A stretch of 64,000 bases of DNA. Source: Cardinalis cardinalis (Eukaryota; Chordata; Aves; Passeriformes; Cardinalidae). Location: positions 14,325,877 to 14,389,876 of the forward strand of contig JACDOX010000003.1 of the NCBI GenBank assembly GCA_014549065.1. Reading direction: 5' to 3'. The position numbers were made by a program, and so were the translations under genes. The notes under the pieces are model-generated. The model made no database searches and had not been told where the DNA came from. It was given only the letters and a program-made list of their open reading frames with translations. Positions 35,858 through 48,405 of this stretch are shown in pieces. Within the stretch, counting starts at the first letter, position 1, and each line of letters starts with the position of its first letter.

Positions 35858-38475
35858 TGTNGAACACGGACTTTTCATGGAATGAATTCAGCATAATCTG
35901 TTCCAGTGGTGAAAAAAAGGTTCTGGCTTGCCAATTCATGCAGCATTGGCATGCTGGAAATGCACTTTGATTCTTTTATGCTGGTGCCTCCTTTTCTATC
36001 CATTGCTGGCAGTGGATTAAACTCCCAAGGAATTGGAGTTGTTGCACCAATAAAATGAATTATTTTTTTTAAGAAGATATAATTATAATATTTTTGCACT
36101 TTTCAAGTTCTAGTCAAAAGATGGTACTAGAGTGAACAAACTGAAACCTGAAATGAGTTTAAGGCATAGCCTTTGCCAAACAGTGGTTGAACACATGCAT
36201 GCTTTTAGGACTACCTTTTCTTTTAGTAAGAAACTGGGAAGGGAAGCAGAGAAGCTGAATCTTGCTGGTTTACTGGAGTTGCTTGCTAACATTCTCACCA
36301 CTTTGGATAGAGGCTAAATTTGACATGTTTTGGGATGATGGTGCATCTGTTGGGGCCATTTGGAAACCTATTTTACCTCTAGGATCACTAGTAGTTCTGC
36401 CTTAGGAATCTGGTCTACTTGGGCATTATCATGCATGTTCTGTGTGGTTATGCTGTGTTGGATCTCTGCAACACTTGGCATAGAAAACAGATTGTCAGTT
36501 CTTGTGCTTATGGTCCTTGGCTTCTTACCATAAATTACATTCTAGGATGAGGTTCCTATGCTGATGTGAATATTTGAGCTTGGTGGTTTGCTTTGATCAA
36601 ACCTCTGAAATAGTATAATCTACCTGTATTTATTTTTCCTTATCTTAAAAACTCCACAACAACCCCCCCCAAAAAACCCCACACAAACAAGCCCCAAAAC
36701 ACAAAGCCTCTAGTTAAAAGATTAAACTGAGTAAACTGAAAATAACCATTTTTGCCAGTGAAACAGCAATTAACAGTTTTTCTCTGTGCCTCTCCAATGT
36801 AGAAGTGTACCTTGCTGTCAATTAGTGATGCCCATAATTACTCAGCTTCATGCCTGCTCTGAGAAATGGACTGCAGTGTGTTAATATTTCAAATATTTCA
36901 AGACAAACTACCTAAAAATTATTTTAAGCCTTTAAAATTGGTTTGGTTAGTGGTATTTTTTAAAGTTCTGTGCCTTCCACTTTCACTTGTTTCTGNCTCT
37001 GAGGTAATAATCCCTGTGTCAAGTTTTGTCTTAAAGCAAATGCCAGTTGTGCCTTAACAACCTGAAAGTAATACTCATAAAATAAGCCCCTTAATCATAA
37101 CAGAGCCTGTGAGCCTTTTTGGGCAGTGAACTTATTAAAACTCTTACAGATATTTTAAAAGTAAATGCCACTTCAAAATATTTCCAGATTTTCCACTCCT
37201 CAAAGCTCAAATTTAATTGTCTATAAATTGGATTTGTTTTCTGTAATAAAATACCACAATCTGATAATCTCTTTCAAGTGTGCCTGTGGATTTGTCAGTA
37301 GTTGGGCAGATTGGCATTTTGGAATATGACTGAGAGGTGAACCTGATGAGTGGTAAAAGGTTGTGTTTTACCTTTCTTCACACAAGGAAAGAGCAGGTTT
37401 TTCCCAAACAGATTTCAGTATGTCACCAAAACGCATGGGGGGATTCAGGACTGTTGTTGTGGTTTGGGGGGAGGCTCAAGTTGAAAAGTGGAAAGCAGAC
37501 TGAGGTGTAAGGCATGTAAAGCTTTTCAGCTTGTGTTTGTCAGAAGTTCTCCAAGATTTAATTTCATGTGAAATAAAGTAACAGGTTTGTTCAGCAGAGA
37601 GAGATCTCTGATAGCTGGGTATGAGCAAGCCACACCAGGTCTCCTCTGTGGATTAATTCTCATGGAGCTTTTCTCAGTGATACTGTGTATATAGTTTGAG
37701 AATTACTTTGCAGGAGGCAGCTGTTGGATTGTGCTCAGGTACTTTACACCCTTTTCAAAGTCTTTGCCTTTTCCCAGTGTAGTCNTGCTTGACCTTTTGA
37801 TTTTTTTCCACCATCATGGATTCCCGTCTGAACTGGGTAGGTTAAAATCACAAATTATTCTATACATATGTAGAAGTTAACGTTCACTTAAGATAAAGAA
37901 GGAAATGCCAAAAAGCAGTGTAAATAAAGGTAAAAAAGAATGTTTTAAAAAATTGTTATAATTTAAAATTCTGCCAAAGTATTCCCGAGTTGAAATTACA
38001 ACTATTTTTTAGCATCTGGAAAATAAAGCTCATAGCATATGCCAGCATATGCCATACAAGTACTTTATGATAAAGCTGTTATTCCTTAAGATTTTTATCA
38101 CAGTATCTGATGTTTACATTTCTTACTACTTTAGAGCTAACTTAACGTAAATAATTGAAAATTTGTTTTATCCAAAGAATTTAAGTCTTGAAGACTTTAT
38201 TTGTATTTTATATATACTTAAAATATACCTTGAATCAGACTTTGTTTGGATAAGTGCATTTGATTTATTTTGAAATATTATTGTGCAAATTAACTCCAGT
38301 TGAATGTAAATACATGCACTGTAAGCAACTGTTAGTCTGTTTTGCTTCTTCTCATATTACTGGGACTTTCCAAGTGTGAATGAATGCTGAGTAACAATTT
38401 GAGATGACTGAGGTTATACTTCTATGCAGTTCATGATCTTTTTCTATTAAAAAAAATAAACTTTGCCATTTTTTC
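35858..38475 (+). other. STK17B: STK17B 3' untranslated region
   Basis: AT-rich non-coding sequence after the STK17B stop with several AATAAA motifs (near 36050, 37247, 38021 and 38455). The last lies just before a CR1 element, which makes about 38475 the likely distal end. Shorter forms are possible. Confidence 0.5.
38455..38460 (+). terminator. Candidate distal polyadenylation signal of STK17B
   Basis: AATAAA at the end of the AT-rich 3'UTR-like stretch, followed by a T-rich run and then a CR1 element. Confidence 0.4.
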
Positions 38476-38499
38476 AAAACTTCAATTTTTTTTTTTATT

Positions 38500-39410
38500 C
38501 ACAGAATCAGAGGCTGGTTGAGGTGGGAGGGACCTCTTCAAGTCCATGCTCTCTGCTCCAGCCATCCCAGCTATGCCTTGCTGACCAGAACGATGTCCAG
38601 ATGGCTTTGGGTCTCCAAGGAAGGACACGGTCTCCCTGGCCAGCTCTGCAGTTCTCAGCCAGCCTCACAGTAGCAGTATGTTCTTGTGCTCAGATGGAAG
38701 CTCATGTGTTCNAGTGTGTGCCACTCCCTCTTGTCCTGTCACTGGGCATCCCTGAGGAGAGCCTGGCTCCATCTTTGCACCCTCACTTCAGATGATGGTA
38801 TGTGTTGGTAAGAGTCTTTTCTGGCTAAACAATCCCTGCTGCCTCATCCTTTCCTTGTAAGAGAGGTGCTGCCATCCCTGAATCCCTTTGTGGCCTTTAG
38901 CTGTGTGTGTGTGTGTCTCACACTGGGCACTGCTCCTGTGTGAGGAAAGGGAAGGATCAGCTCTGTCACCCTGCTGGTGCAGCCCATGCCATCAGCCTGG
39001 TCTGGACACACTGCTGCCTCCTGTCCAACTCCAGGAGCCCAGGGCCTTCTCTGCAGAGGGGTTTTTCCAGCTGGATGGCTCCAGGATGTATCAGTGTGCA
39101 GGATTCTTCCTCCACAGCCCATTTCTCCAGCTTGCAGAGGTNCCTATGGATGGCAGCAGGAGCTGCAGGTGTATGAGCCACTCCCAGTTTGTGTCACCTG
39201 CAGCCTTGCTGAGGGCATGCTCTGCCCATCANCCTTACCCAGGATCTTCTGGGACAGTGCCAGAGGTCTGGGCAGGCAGTGCCTGCTGCTCTCCCTTCAG
39301 CTCCTGGCAGTCATTTCTCTGCAGAGGGTTGCTCAAGTCTGACTTCCCCTTGCTGAACCCATGCTGACTACTACCAGTGAATCATGAACTTAGCAGCTCA
39401 CTTCCTGGAA
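38500..39410 (-). mobile_element. CR1 LINE, about 0.9 kb, reverse orientation
   Basis: Begins with the reversed CR1 3' end (CACAGAATCAGAGGCTGGTT, then GGAGGGACCTCTTCAAG). It runs on through typical CR1 segments such as CCCATTTCTCCAGCTTGCAG, ATGAGCCACTCCCAG and GAACCCATGCTGACTA. The open frames in this interval are remnants of the element or antisense to it. It lies directly behind the STK17B 3'UTR. Confidence 0.85.
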
Positions 39411-41825
39411 CTGTTCTCCACATGTCTGGGGTTTATGTAAAAAATGTTGCTGTTCCCATTTGTAATGATCTAGTTGTATCTTGCTGTACTTAATGAGGTG
39501 ATACTTTTTATATTAAATTCTACTGCCCTTTCTGAATGGCTGTGTAAGACAACTTAAATGCAATCTTTGTTATACATATTAACTTCCTAGGGCATTAATG
39601 GTACATTTGTTTCATTTTCGAGTAGATGACTGAAATAAAAAACAACAAACTCCAAAACAAGTATGCTTTAGAAAGGGAATTGCCCTCAAAAGAGGGGGTT
39701 AACTCCTGGTGGCCTGGGTAGCGTGTTTCTTCCAAAGGCACATTTCATTGACAAAGCTTTTCCATTGTTTGAAATGCACAAATGGCCTTTCTTTTTAGTG
39801 AAAGAAACAGTGTGTCCATGTGGCTGCTTTGGTGTTGCAGCATTAAATTCAGAAATTATCTGAATATTTACATTTCTTGCAGTGGGTGTTCTTACCAGGA
39901 ATGATGCCTATTTTTTTTTAACACATCAAGAAAACAAAATGGTGGTTTGAGACAACTGGAAAATTCTGCCTTTTCAAAAATCCTAGAGGAGATATCTTTG
40001 AGGAATGCATCACAGTAACTTTAAACTGAAAGTAGAGTTAGTTTAGATAATGGGAAGAAATATTTGAAGTGAGGGCTGTGAGGCACTGGAACAGGTTGCT
40101 CAAAAAAGCTGTGGATGCCCCATCCCTAGAAGTGTTCAAGGCCAGGTTGGATGGGGCTCTGAGCAACCTGATCTAGTGGAAGGCGTGCCTGCCCATGGCA
40201 GAGGGTTGGAACTGCATGATCTGCAAGGTCCCTCCCAACCCAAGCCATTATGTGGTAATAGCTGACCCTCCTCTTACCAAGACAGCAGTGCTTGTGCTCT
40301 TGACAAGTGAGGCAAGTTGAGTTTGAAACAATACTTCGTAAAATTGGGGCAGAACACGAGTGTACTATTACTGTTTGTTTCAGAAACTGCTCATCTTGGG
40401 CATTGAGAACCTGGCAGCTGACAGGCTTGAAAATACTGCTTGGTCCACTCAATATTGCAGAAATGAGNAAGATACAGAATGAATCTGAGTGTAGAAAGTC
40501 TACTGAATTTTATGGTAATATTACAAGACTGAATTGCCAAGTCATCTACCAGTGAGTAATGTGCTATGAGAGTAAAAGGAAACTTTTTAATAATTAAAAG
40601 CAGGTAAAGGAATGANCACATAAAAGTTCTTATCTGGTATCCCATGTAGTGAATAAACAGCAAGGTAGGTACTATTATTGTTGTAAGAAGAAAGTTCTTC
40701 TGATAATGAAAAATACTACATGTATAAGCATTTTCTTTGTAATATTTCTCATATTAGCAATCTGTTTCTTTCTTCCTCTGAAGAGTACAAGCAGGTATGC
40801 TATTTCCAGTTTCCTAATTAGACAATAAACCCCAAAATGTCACATGCTAGCAAAAGGACTCCCATGCCTGGCAGTGTGTGCTGAATGTGCCACTGCTTGC
40901 TCTAGGTGTAGNTCTGGTAGTGGAAAATAGCAGGGAGCTCTCTTTGCCTGGTTTCTAGCTGGCCTGGTCCATATCATAGCCAGTACAGACCAGACCTTGT
41001 GTGAATCTCCCTATGCTCATTGAGTATGAGGGTATTTTTCATTTAGAAATCAAAACTAGGCTTTGGTGCTGGCTTGGAGTTAGAAAACTCACTGGGAATT
41101 CCAGGTGATGTTGAGCCTTCTGCAGCTGNACAAAGCAGAAATACCCTGGTGATTCTTTGCCTGTGGTATTTGAATAAAGGGGCTTTTATGGTTAAAACTT
41201 GCTATCTGGACTCATAATGCTCTGTGTGCAGTTCACAAGATTGGTTACAGGCCTGAATTGGAGCTCATTTATAAGCATTTTTCAGCAGGTTAATGCTGCA
41301 AAATGTAGTGCTACCTTTTNCATATTGCTGTGAAAACATCCAGAAACCTCATTTAAAATTCACAAACTATTCAACNTGGCCAGAACTGTTTCAGATCTCA
41401 TAGAAACTCAAACCTGGCTACAGCAAAGTGTTAGAAGTCATACCAGCTGTGCCAGTAGTTGATTTAGATTGGCCAAAGCATTGGATTCAGTTGAGGAAAC
41501 ACCTACTGACTACCAATTAAACTAAATGAAATTTTTTATTTACATTTTGTTGCATTCTATAATTTTCCAGGGGTGNGGGGGCAGGTTGTTTAAATCCTAA
41601 GTCACTGTGCACAAGATGGGCTGATGCATGATGAGGCACCTGGAAAACCTTGNGTTGCTGTTGTGGGTTATACACCCAAGTCCATTCTATCTTGGTAGGA
41701 ATCATTTTGCAAACACAGCTGAGTTCCTTTGCATGTTTAGCTGAGGCACCTGCCCCTCGCTTTGCCTGGAGACGAGCACCTGCACTCACTTATGGGTTAT
41801 TAACTCACACGTGGGTTATTTACAA
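39411..41825. other. Intergenic sequence downstream of STK17B
   Basis: Apart from the CR1 fragment at 40.1 kb, I see no gene, RNA or further clear repeat here. Confidence 0.6.
40060..40255 (+). mobile_element. CR1 LINE 3' fragment
   Basis: Contains typical CR1 3' motifs: GGCACTGGAACAGGTTGCTC, GTTCAAGGCCAGGTTGGATG, GGTTGGAACTGCATGATC and GGTCCCTCCCAACCC. A 5'-truncated copy in plus orientation. Confidence 0.9.
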
Positions 41826-41829
41826 AGGT

Positions 41830-42357
41830 GAGGAGGACACCTGCCTCGGCAGCAGCGAANGGCACACGCCGCTCGGAGCCGTGCTCGCCATCCTTGTTGA
41901 AGCTGGCAGGAGCTGAGGCTTTTTGTGCAGGCAGACAATCGCGGTGCAGTACCGGCACAGCTGAGCCCGGCCCGGCNCAGCTGCAGACACTTTGTGGCAG
42001 TTTAATTCCCCTCAGGTGCGCTCAATTCCGTGCCCTCACGTGTGAGGCGTTCTCGGCCGAGGCGCGTCCAGCGCGGGCTCAGCGCCCNGGCTACGGTAAC
42101 GCAGCCGCTGCCGGGCTCCCGGTGCTGGGCCAGGCACGGCGGCCAGGATTGGGCTCCCGCCGGCTTTCAGCGGCCGGGATGGGGCGGTGGAGGCCGGGAA
42201 ACAGCGGTGCTGAGCTGTGCCGTGTCCCGCTGCGGAGCGCCGGGAGCGGCCGAGCGCGGGGCCTCGGGGCGGCGCCTGAGGCGCTCCCAGCGCCCGGGGG
42301 CACCGGGCTGCCGGAGCGGGCTTTCTGAGCTGAAAGGTGCGGTTTAAAATTTTTTAA

Positions 42358-42389
<32 letters not shown>

Positions 42390-42540
42390 CTTTTTTATTT
42401 TTTAAACCGAACTCCCTTTTTTGAGTTAACTTTCTGCCGTGCCGGGTTTTACCGCTGCCAGCCCGGCCCTCGCTCAGTGTGAGCAGGGCCTGGCGCGGCG
42501 CAGAGGCCGCAGCGCCCGGTCCCGCTAAAGCGCAGGGCAT
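41830..42540. promoter_or_regulatory. Orphan CpG island
   Basis: About 700 bases of GC- and CpG-rich DNA between AT-rich flanks, interrupted by an ATT microsatellite and an AT-rich tract at 42345-42410. No recognisable protein is encoded. Its position, downstream of STK17B and 5' of the dynein remnants, fits the former DNAH7 promoter. Retained CpGs argue it is still unmethylated in the germ line, and so perhaps an active promoter of something else. Confidence 0.6.
42357..42388. repeat. ATT trinucleotide microsatellite
   Basis: About ten uninterrupted ATT units inside the CpG island at 42 kb. Confidence 0.9.
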
Positions 42541-42804
42541 TGGCACCCAACAATCAAACCGCTGTCTGTGCTGCGGACTCTGCTAAACAGGGGTTTACAC
42601 GCAACACAGTCCTCCTTAAAGCTGCCTGGATCGCCTTTAATTGGCTAAGCAGGGCAAATTTAAACAGATGCTTTTGGTTTGGGCTGCTGCTCCTGTAGTG
42701 CTTCCAGAGAGAGTGACTCTCTCCTACAGGCACCTCTTTAGAAACCACAGAAATTAATTTGCGTACCAAGGTTTCAGCTTGGTGCAAAGTACAAAATATT
42801 ATGT

Positions 42805-42965
42805 CATTGTCTTGGTTTCTGCTGGACTAGAGTTCATTTTCCTCTCAGCAGCTGGCACAGTGCTGTGTTTTGGACTCAGTGTGACAATTACATTGATAAC
42901 ACACTGATGTTTTGGTTGTTGCTAGGTAGTGCTTACCCAAATCAAGGCCACTCGAGCTTTATATT
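42805..42965. mobile_element. Probable avian endogenous-retrovirus LTR fragment
   Basis: Segments such as GGCACAGTGCTGTGTTTTGG and TTGATAACACACTGATGTTT, followed by GGTTGTTGCTAGGTAGTG, look like a dispersed LTR family common in bird genomes. Only part of an LTR is present; no retroviral gene was seen next to it. The family assignment is from memory of the pattern. Confidence 0.5.
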
Positions 42966-45202
42966 TCAGTTTCATTATGTATGATAGGGATTACAAAGAG
43001 CACGTTCGAAGTTCAGAGTCACCTGATGGATTCTGGTGATTTTACCCAGGTCAGCTTAAAGAACCCGAGTCCATCAGATCTCCTCGGGCGGGTTATGGGG
43101 CTGGGCCATTTGGGGTGTGAAGGGTTCCTGAGGGAACTGTGTGTGTTGGGAGAAAATAACGAGGTGCAGGGATGTAGTTACAGCCTGCAGAGCAAATGGT
43201 GCCGGGTTCCTCTCGGAGCTTTGCTGCAGCGGCCGGAGCGGCAGCTCCCTCAGTTGGCAGCGAGGGGAATTCCCATCCGGCGTGGGGATGATGTGCTTTG
43301 CAGTGAATGATAAAACAGGGGAGAAGTTTGCCTGCAGAGGCACTGGCCTTGGAAAGCTTCAAATCTCTGCTGGACAAGGCTCGGTGCAGTCTCNTTCAAA
43401 AAATTTTCATGTGATTTTAAAAATTCAAAAATGCAGACCTTCCAGTCAGTTTGCAAGAACAGTAAAGTGACATCAGGGAAGGTAAAAATAAACGAATGAA
43501 TTTAAACAAAATCATTGCATAACTGGTGAATGGGATCGTGATTTATTAAGCCCAGCCAATGATGCAATTCTTTTGAACCTGTCATCGAACTTTAAGCTAT
43601 GACAGCCATTAAAACAGTGTTGAAATAAACTGAACTTAGACCTTTGAATCTCAAAATATTGAACCAAGACTAATAAAGCATATTCAATCACANAATTGTT
43701 CTCACTTAAAATAGTAGTAATAATAGTGTGATTAGTAAAAGGAAAAGGTTTTATATAAAAGTTAATACAAATAATTATACTATTGTTAATTTAATCTTAA
43801 TTTATTCTGGTTTTAATGTCTAACTTTTGTATGTTTTATTGTGTATATAGTATGTTAATACAGTAGCTTGTGTGTACAACCTGTAAATAAATATACATAT
43901 ATTGGGGNGATGTGTTCAAAAATTTCTTGCTTAATCTTTCTTGTATGATCAAGAAAGTTTGGAGGTCGCAGGTGTAGANGAGTATGGTAGTAAGCAGTGT
44001 GGCTGGTTAGTAATGTAGGTATTTAGAGATAATATAGGTATATAGTTAGTGATATGGGCATTACGTGGACATTTAAAAGCTGTTTTTCAGAAAGCACNGT
44101 GTTTGTATGCGATGGCTTGGGGCTTATATCGATGCCCATCTAGCCACTGTAGTAAGCAGCAGATAACAGGTAATTTCTGTAGTGTGGGCAGCATGCCAGG
44201 AGAGTTAAATTGCATGTTGTGCAGGCTTCTGAGCAGGCAAGGCGGTCAAACAGTGAATATCTCTTGGTTTCCCTGAATTAAATTCAAGCAATTGAATTAG
44301 CTGTGGAAGACTCAATATCCATTCCCNATACACTAAACTAATCAGAGACCTGAAACCTGAGTGGTGGAGAACTTGAATATGCATTTACTTGTGCACAAGA
44401 AAACTTTAAAAAGCACTCATTGGCAAGTTGTGTGAAGTAATTTTGCCCTTACAGCCTTTNTTGAATGATCATTTAAAATTTAGCAGATGTAGAGGTTGCA
44501 GTTTGGGAACTGTAAAATCCCATCCCCTCATTTCACAAACATCACTTCAGTAATCAACCCCTGCTGTTTCCTTGGTGTATTTATGTTTCAGTTCAGCAAA
44601 GCACTTACATTCACCCTTGAAATATAACTTGTCTTTAGTCACTTGCTGCTCAGCAAAGGTCTGGTGCATGTGCTTGGTATTAAATGTGTGGAATACAGGT
44701 GGGTGCCTCAGCTGAATTTGGGTCTGAGTGATTTGAACTTTTGTTACAACAAGGTTTAATATCAGGCATAATTGCAGCAATTTTTTTCAAGGAAAAAGTG
44801 AAATGTTTGCTCTCTGAGAATGTGGTGCCTTTAAGATGAANATGTGTTATGCTATAATTTTGTGTTGGAGAATAAACAAATTGCATTTCATCATGGGTAA
44901 TGTGTAATATTACACTGGCATGAAACCCCTTCTGAGATTTAAACTGCAGGTTCACTGAGCATGGTAATTTGTCCCTGTATGATCCTGAGTTGATATGTCA
45001 TCCCAGTGATGTGACTGGAATACTACAGAGAACAGACTGGGCAGAGAAGTGAACCCAGATTAAGTGGAATGGTGCAGGAAACTTCTGGCATGGGCTATGT
45101 GAACTTGTCAAAGCCTCCCACATTTCTCCATGTGCATTGACCTGCCTTGTTACTGCTAAATGCAAAGCAGAAGAATTGAGATGCCACATTCCTCTAATCC
45201 AG
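42966..45202. other. Sequence between CpG island/LTR and first dynein remnant
   Basis: The N-terminal exons of a DNAH7 would be expected here. I recognise none. The short open frames at 43.0-43.5 kb have no clear family. AT-rich, with several N positions. Confidence 0.5.
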
Positions 45203-45546
45203 GTGATTCACAATCCTGGTCTGCAAGAAAGACACTGGGAAAGATGTCCAAAGTTGTGAGTTTACCACTGTCTTCTTCTGAAGACTTAAATGTTTTGTCA
45301 TGCATTAACTTGCATTTTGAATCTTTCCTAGAAGAGTTTGAGCCTGTCAGTGAAACAGCCAGCAAAGAACATTTGATTGAGAAAGCTTTAATAGAAAGGA
45401 ATTCCAAATGGGATTAAATGGAGTTCTTGACTATACAGAAACAGGAACCCATATTTTGTCNTCTGTAGATGATATTCAGACCACATTGTCAAAATTCAGA
45501 CTATGAGAGGATCTCCTTTCATTAAACATTATGAAAAGAGAAAAAG
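45203..45546 (+). pseudogene. DNAH7: DNAH7 remnant exon, tail/linker, frameshifted
   Basis: After a fair acceptor (CTCTAATCCAG) the frame reads LQERHWE, then shifts to MSKVVSL and EEFEPVSETASKEHL, ending at TAA (45415-45417) where the family continues WDDMEF. Past the stop, another frame gives YTETGTHILSSVDDIQ, and after a second shift QTMRGSPFIKHYEK. These blocks are collinear with the dynein linker region. At least two frameshifts and one nonsense codon are present. The donor GTGATT at 45547 survives. Confidence 0.85.
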
Positions 45547-47984
45547 GTGATTTTCTCTAATAGTACATCACCAACTATTGTAACCAAACAAGAAATCTCT
45601 TCTGCTTAATCTAAAGCTTAGAGACTTCAAATGCTTTTGTTTATCTTCCTTAAGCAGCAAATTAATCTTGTTTTAAAAGGACAAAGCTTTTGTCCCTTGT
45701 CAGCCACACACTATTTAATCCCTTCAAGCTGATTTTTACTCTTAATTAGTGATGTGGGAGTTTTAATGCATTGGAGATGTTCCTACATATTTTTAACACA
45801 CTCTGGTACTTAAGACAGCAGATGTTTTATATAAATACTTCTGTTTTACCAGCTAAATCAATACCTTTGTTTTACCAGCTAAAATACATCTGAAGTAGAG
45901 ATTTAAAGGTTGAAGACTTAGAGAATTTTGTCTAAACTTTCTACTTAAAATATAAAGCTACTGAATTGTTTAGCTCTTCAACAATTAAACATGTTAGGGC
46001 TCATGTAAAGGAGATGAAGAACATGAAGAAAGACAAATTTCAGGGATGTGATGAAAGATTTANAAATTTTTCCCAAGGCAGAAAATTAAATTCTAACATT
46101 AAGCCTTGTGTTCAAAATTCTGTACTTCCATCTTTGAGCATAGATTTTAATCTGGTTTTGCCTCTTTTCTCAATGAAGTACTAACTTCTNAAATCCTCCA
46201 AACATTGCCATATTGTGAAGACCCAGATGCCTTTCCTAGAAAGCTTGGCTATAGATATCTAGCTACTATGGATACCTAAAAACTCCCACTGAACTGCAGA
46301 AATGCTCTTTCAGATTTCATNACATAACCAGTAAATATGAATACATATCCCTGCATGTGCATTCCAAGAAGTATTTATTCTCTAATTGCTGCAATATCAT
46401 AGTATAGGAGCTCCTTCCTTGTTAATGTAAAATAGTTGGGTTTGCCTGTTTAAAAAGAGGAAGCTTGCCATGGTGATTTCATCATTTCAATTTTCAGGGT
46501 GTTTTGATGACTGACAGTGCTAATGCAAGGTATTACTTCAANAGCACAGGGCTGTTGCTTCAGTCTTTGAGATTCAGGCAATTACACAGTGATTCCTCTC
46601 TGAATAACCTAACAAAGTGTGGAGAGTTCTGGACTGCTGCCAAACAGAATTCCAAATTCCTTGTCTTCNTTTTGGTGTAAACAAATAAACTGACCTTCCT
46701 ANACTTCCTCCTAGAAACTGCNTTTTCTCTAGCTCTTGGCNGAAGCAAGGTTACCAGAGCTAAAGNGTGAGAGAGNGGCTTTTTTTAGAGGAAATGGTAC
46801 ATGTTGGGTACAAAGGTCTGTTGTTTAGAACCTGTGGCAGTGAATATAGGAAGAAGTTAAATAAGTTTTCACATACTTAATTTAACAGCCCATGTATGGG
46901 TGTGCTGTTAAAAAAATTACTGCTGTAGTTCCTTGAATGAATTGTATATTTGTACAACAAATGAGTTATTGAACCAATATACAATATCTATTTTAACAGC
47001 ATGCACTTTTGGTAATTCCATCTCTACTGCCCAGTAGTATGAGAGATGTAAAAAATGTTTCNTGTTTCTATATGGGAAAGAAGAATATAGATATTTGTTA
47101 TAGGGTTATAAATAGCATTTTATTTTTATATATTTTTTGGAAATTGCTTTTGTCAGTGAATTGGGAATAGAGAGAACTGCTGTCATCACATCTATGTGAT
47201 ACTGGTGAGATAGTAAGAAGTGTCAAANGGTGGTAAATAATTTTTAAATGATGTAAAAAAATCGAGAATACTTAGAACAAATGATAGACNAAAGGACCTT
47301 GGATTTTTTGCTTTCAAAGGAAAGACTGAATAACTATTGAATTACATTAATATGTAGACATAGTGGGTGCAGTAATACCGAACTCCTTAATCCATCAACC
47401 AAATATGTTCCACATCCACACTTAGAATTTGAAGTCAGATATAAAATATTACTTAAGTATTGGGCTATTTACTACTTGAAATATTTTCATTAAAACCACA
47501 TCTTTTTGTTGTCCNGTATGCAGGACAAAGCCTGCTTAGTTTTGGTTCAGTAGTTTAGGTGACTTTCCTGTCTTTCTTCTGCAATCCCAGCCTATCCTAG
47601 CAAACACAAATAGTGGTCTGGGCTTGGGTGTTTGTCAGAAGCCAGATTCCCCATTCTGTTANAGAGAATTAGTCCACGAATACTGTTACTAGCTAAAACA
47701 TGTCCTGCATTTATTCACTGGTACTATTTGTCTGTTCATTGGATTCACTTCNTTCAGGAACTCCTGTCACCAGCCTTACCAATTATCCAGTTGCAGAAAA
47801 TAATGTGGCATTTATTAATGTTATTGCAGGAAATCATATGAGGTGAAATCTGCTGAAATCTTAAAGCTTCCACCTGTTGCACCTGCTGTTGAATATACAA
47901 ATTGCCCCAGAGGTCTCAGCAGTCTACTGAAAATGCTTTGCTGGAAGCCCCAGTTAATGCAGCTGAGCTGATGTTCCTCTGNAG

Positions 47985-48107
47985 GGAATGCAAAGGAAAC
48001 TGTTCATACAGGAGCTTCTGGGTGGAAGGCTGAAGGTTCAGGCTGCTTGGCTTTATTTGGAGCCAATTTTCAGTTCTGACATCATNGCTCAGATGCCTGA
48101 AGGAAAG
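47985..48107 (+). pseudogene. DNAH7: DNAH7 remnant exon, linker
   Basis: Acceptor CCTCTGNAG. The open frame reads MQRKLFIQELL, then LKVQAAWLYLEPIFSS and MPEGK, the well-known WLYLEPIF block of dynein linkers. One codon (the Pro of SSPDI in relatives) is missing. The donor has decayed to TGTATA. The frame is open across the whole segment. Confidence 0.88.
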
Positions 48108-48311
48108 TGTATAATTAATTCAAATTAATTATAATTTATTAATCTTGATTAAAAGAGTTGATCAAATCAGTTTTTCAGGTACATACTGCTGTCTTAAGAG
48201 TANAGAGTGAATTTGTAGTATGTACCAAAAAATTGTTTCTGATAAAACAGTAATCCATTTTATGTTTCATCTTAGCTTCCTTACTTAGGTTCTTTAAGAA
48301 ATCACTGGTTC

Positions 48312-48405
48312 AGACAGAATCNGAGAAACATTGGCTGGGAGGGGCCTCTGGAGTTCAGTTAATCTGACTCCTTTCAAAAAGCAGAAACTTTTGGCACCAC
48401 TCCAT
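48312..48405 (-). mobile_element. Old CR1 LINE fragment
   Basis: Resembles the reversed CR1 3' end: CAGAATCNGAGAAACATTGG, then GGGAGGGGCCTCTGGAG and a diverged continuation. Lies in a dynein intron remnant. Confidence 0.5.

Noticed and set aside
38888..39367. Overlapping open frames of up to 159 codons
   Set aside because: They lie inside a reversed CR1 LINE and have no independent coding signature.
42085..42105. RFX X-box-like site in the orphan CpG island, as expected for a cilia gene promoter
   Set aside because: Only the right half (GGTAAC) fits; the left half does not match at any allowed spacing.
45160..45417. Apparent stand-alone 85-codon small gene
   Set aside because: Its peptide is collinear with the dynein linker and continues in other frames past the stop, so it is part of the DNAH7 remnant.
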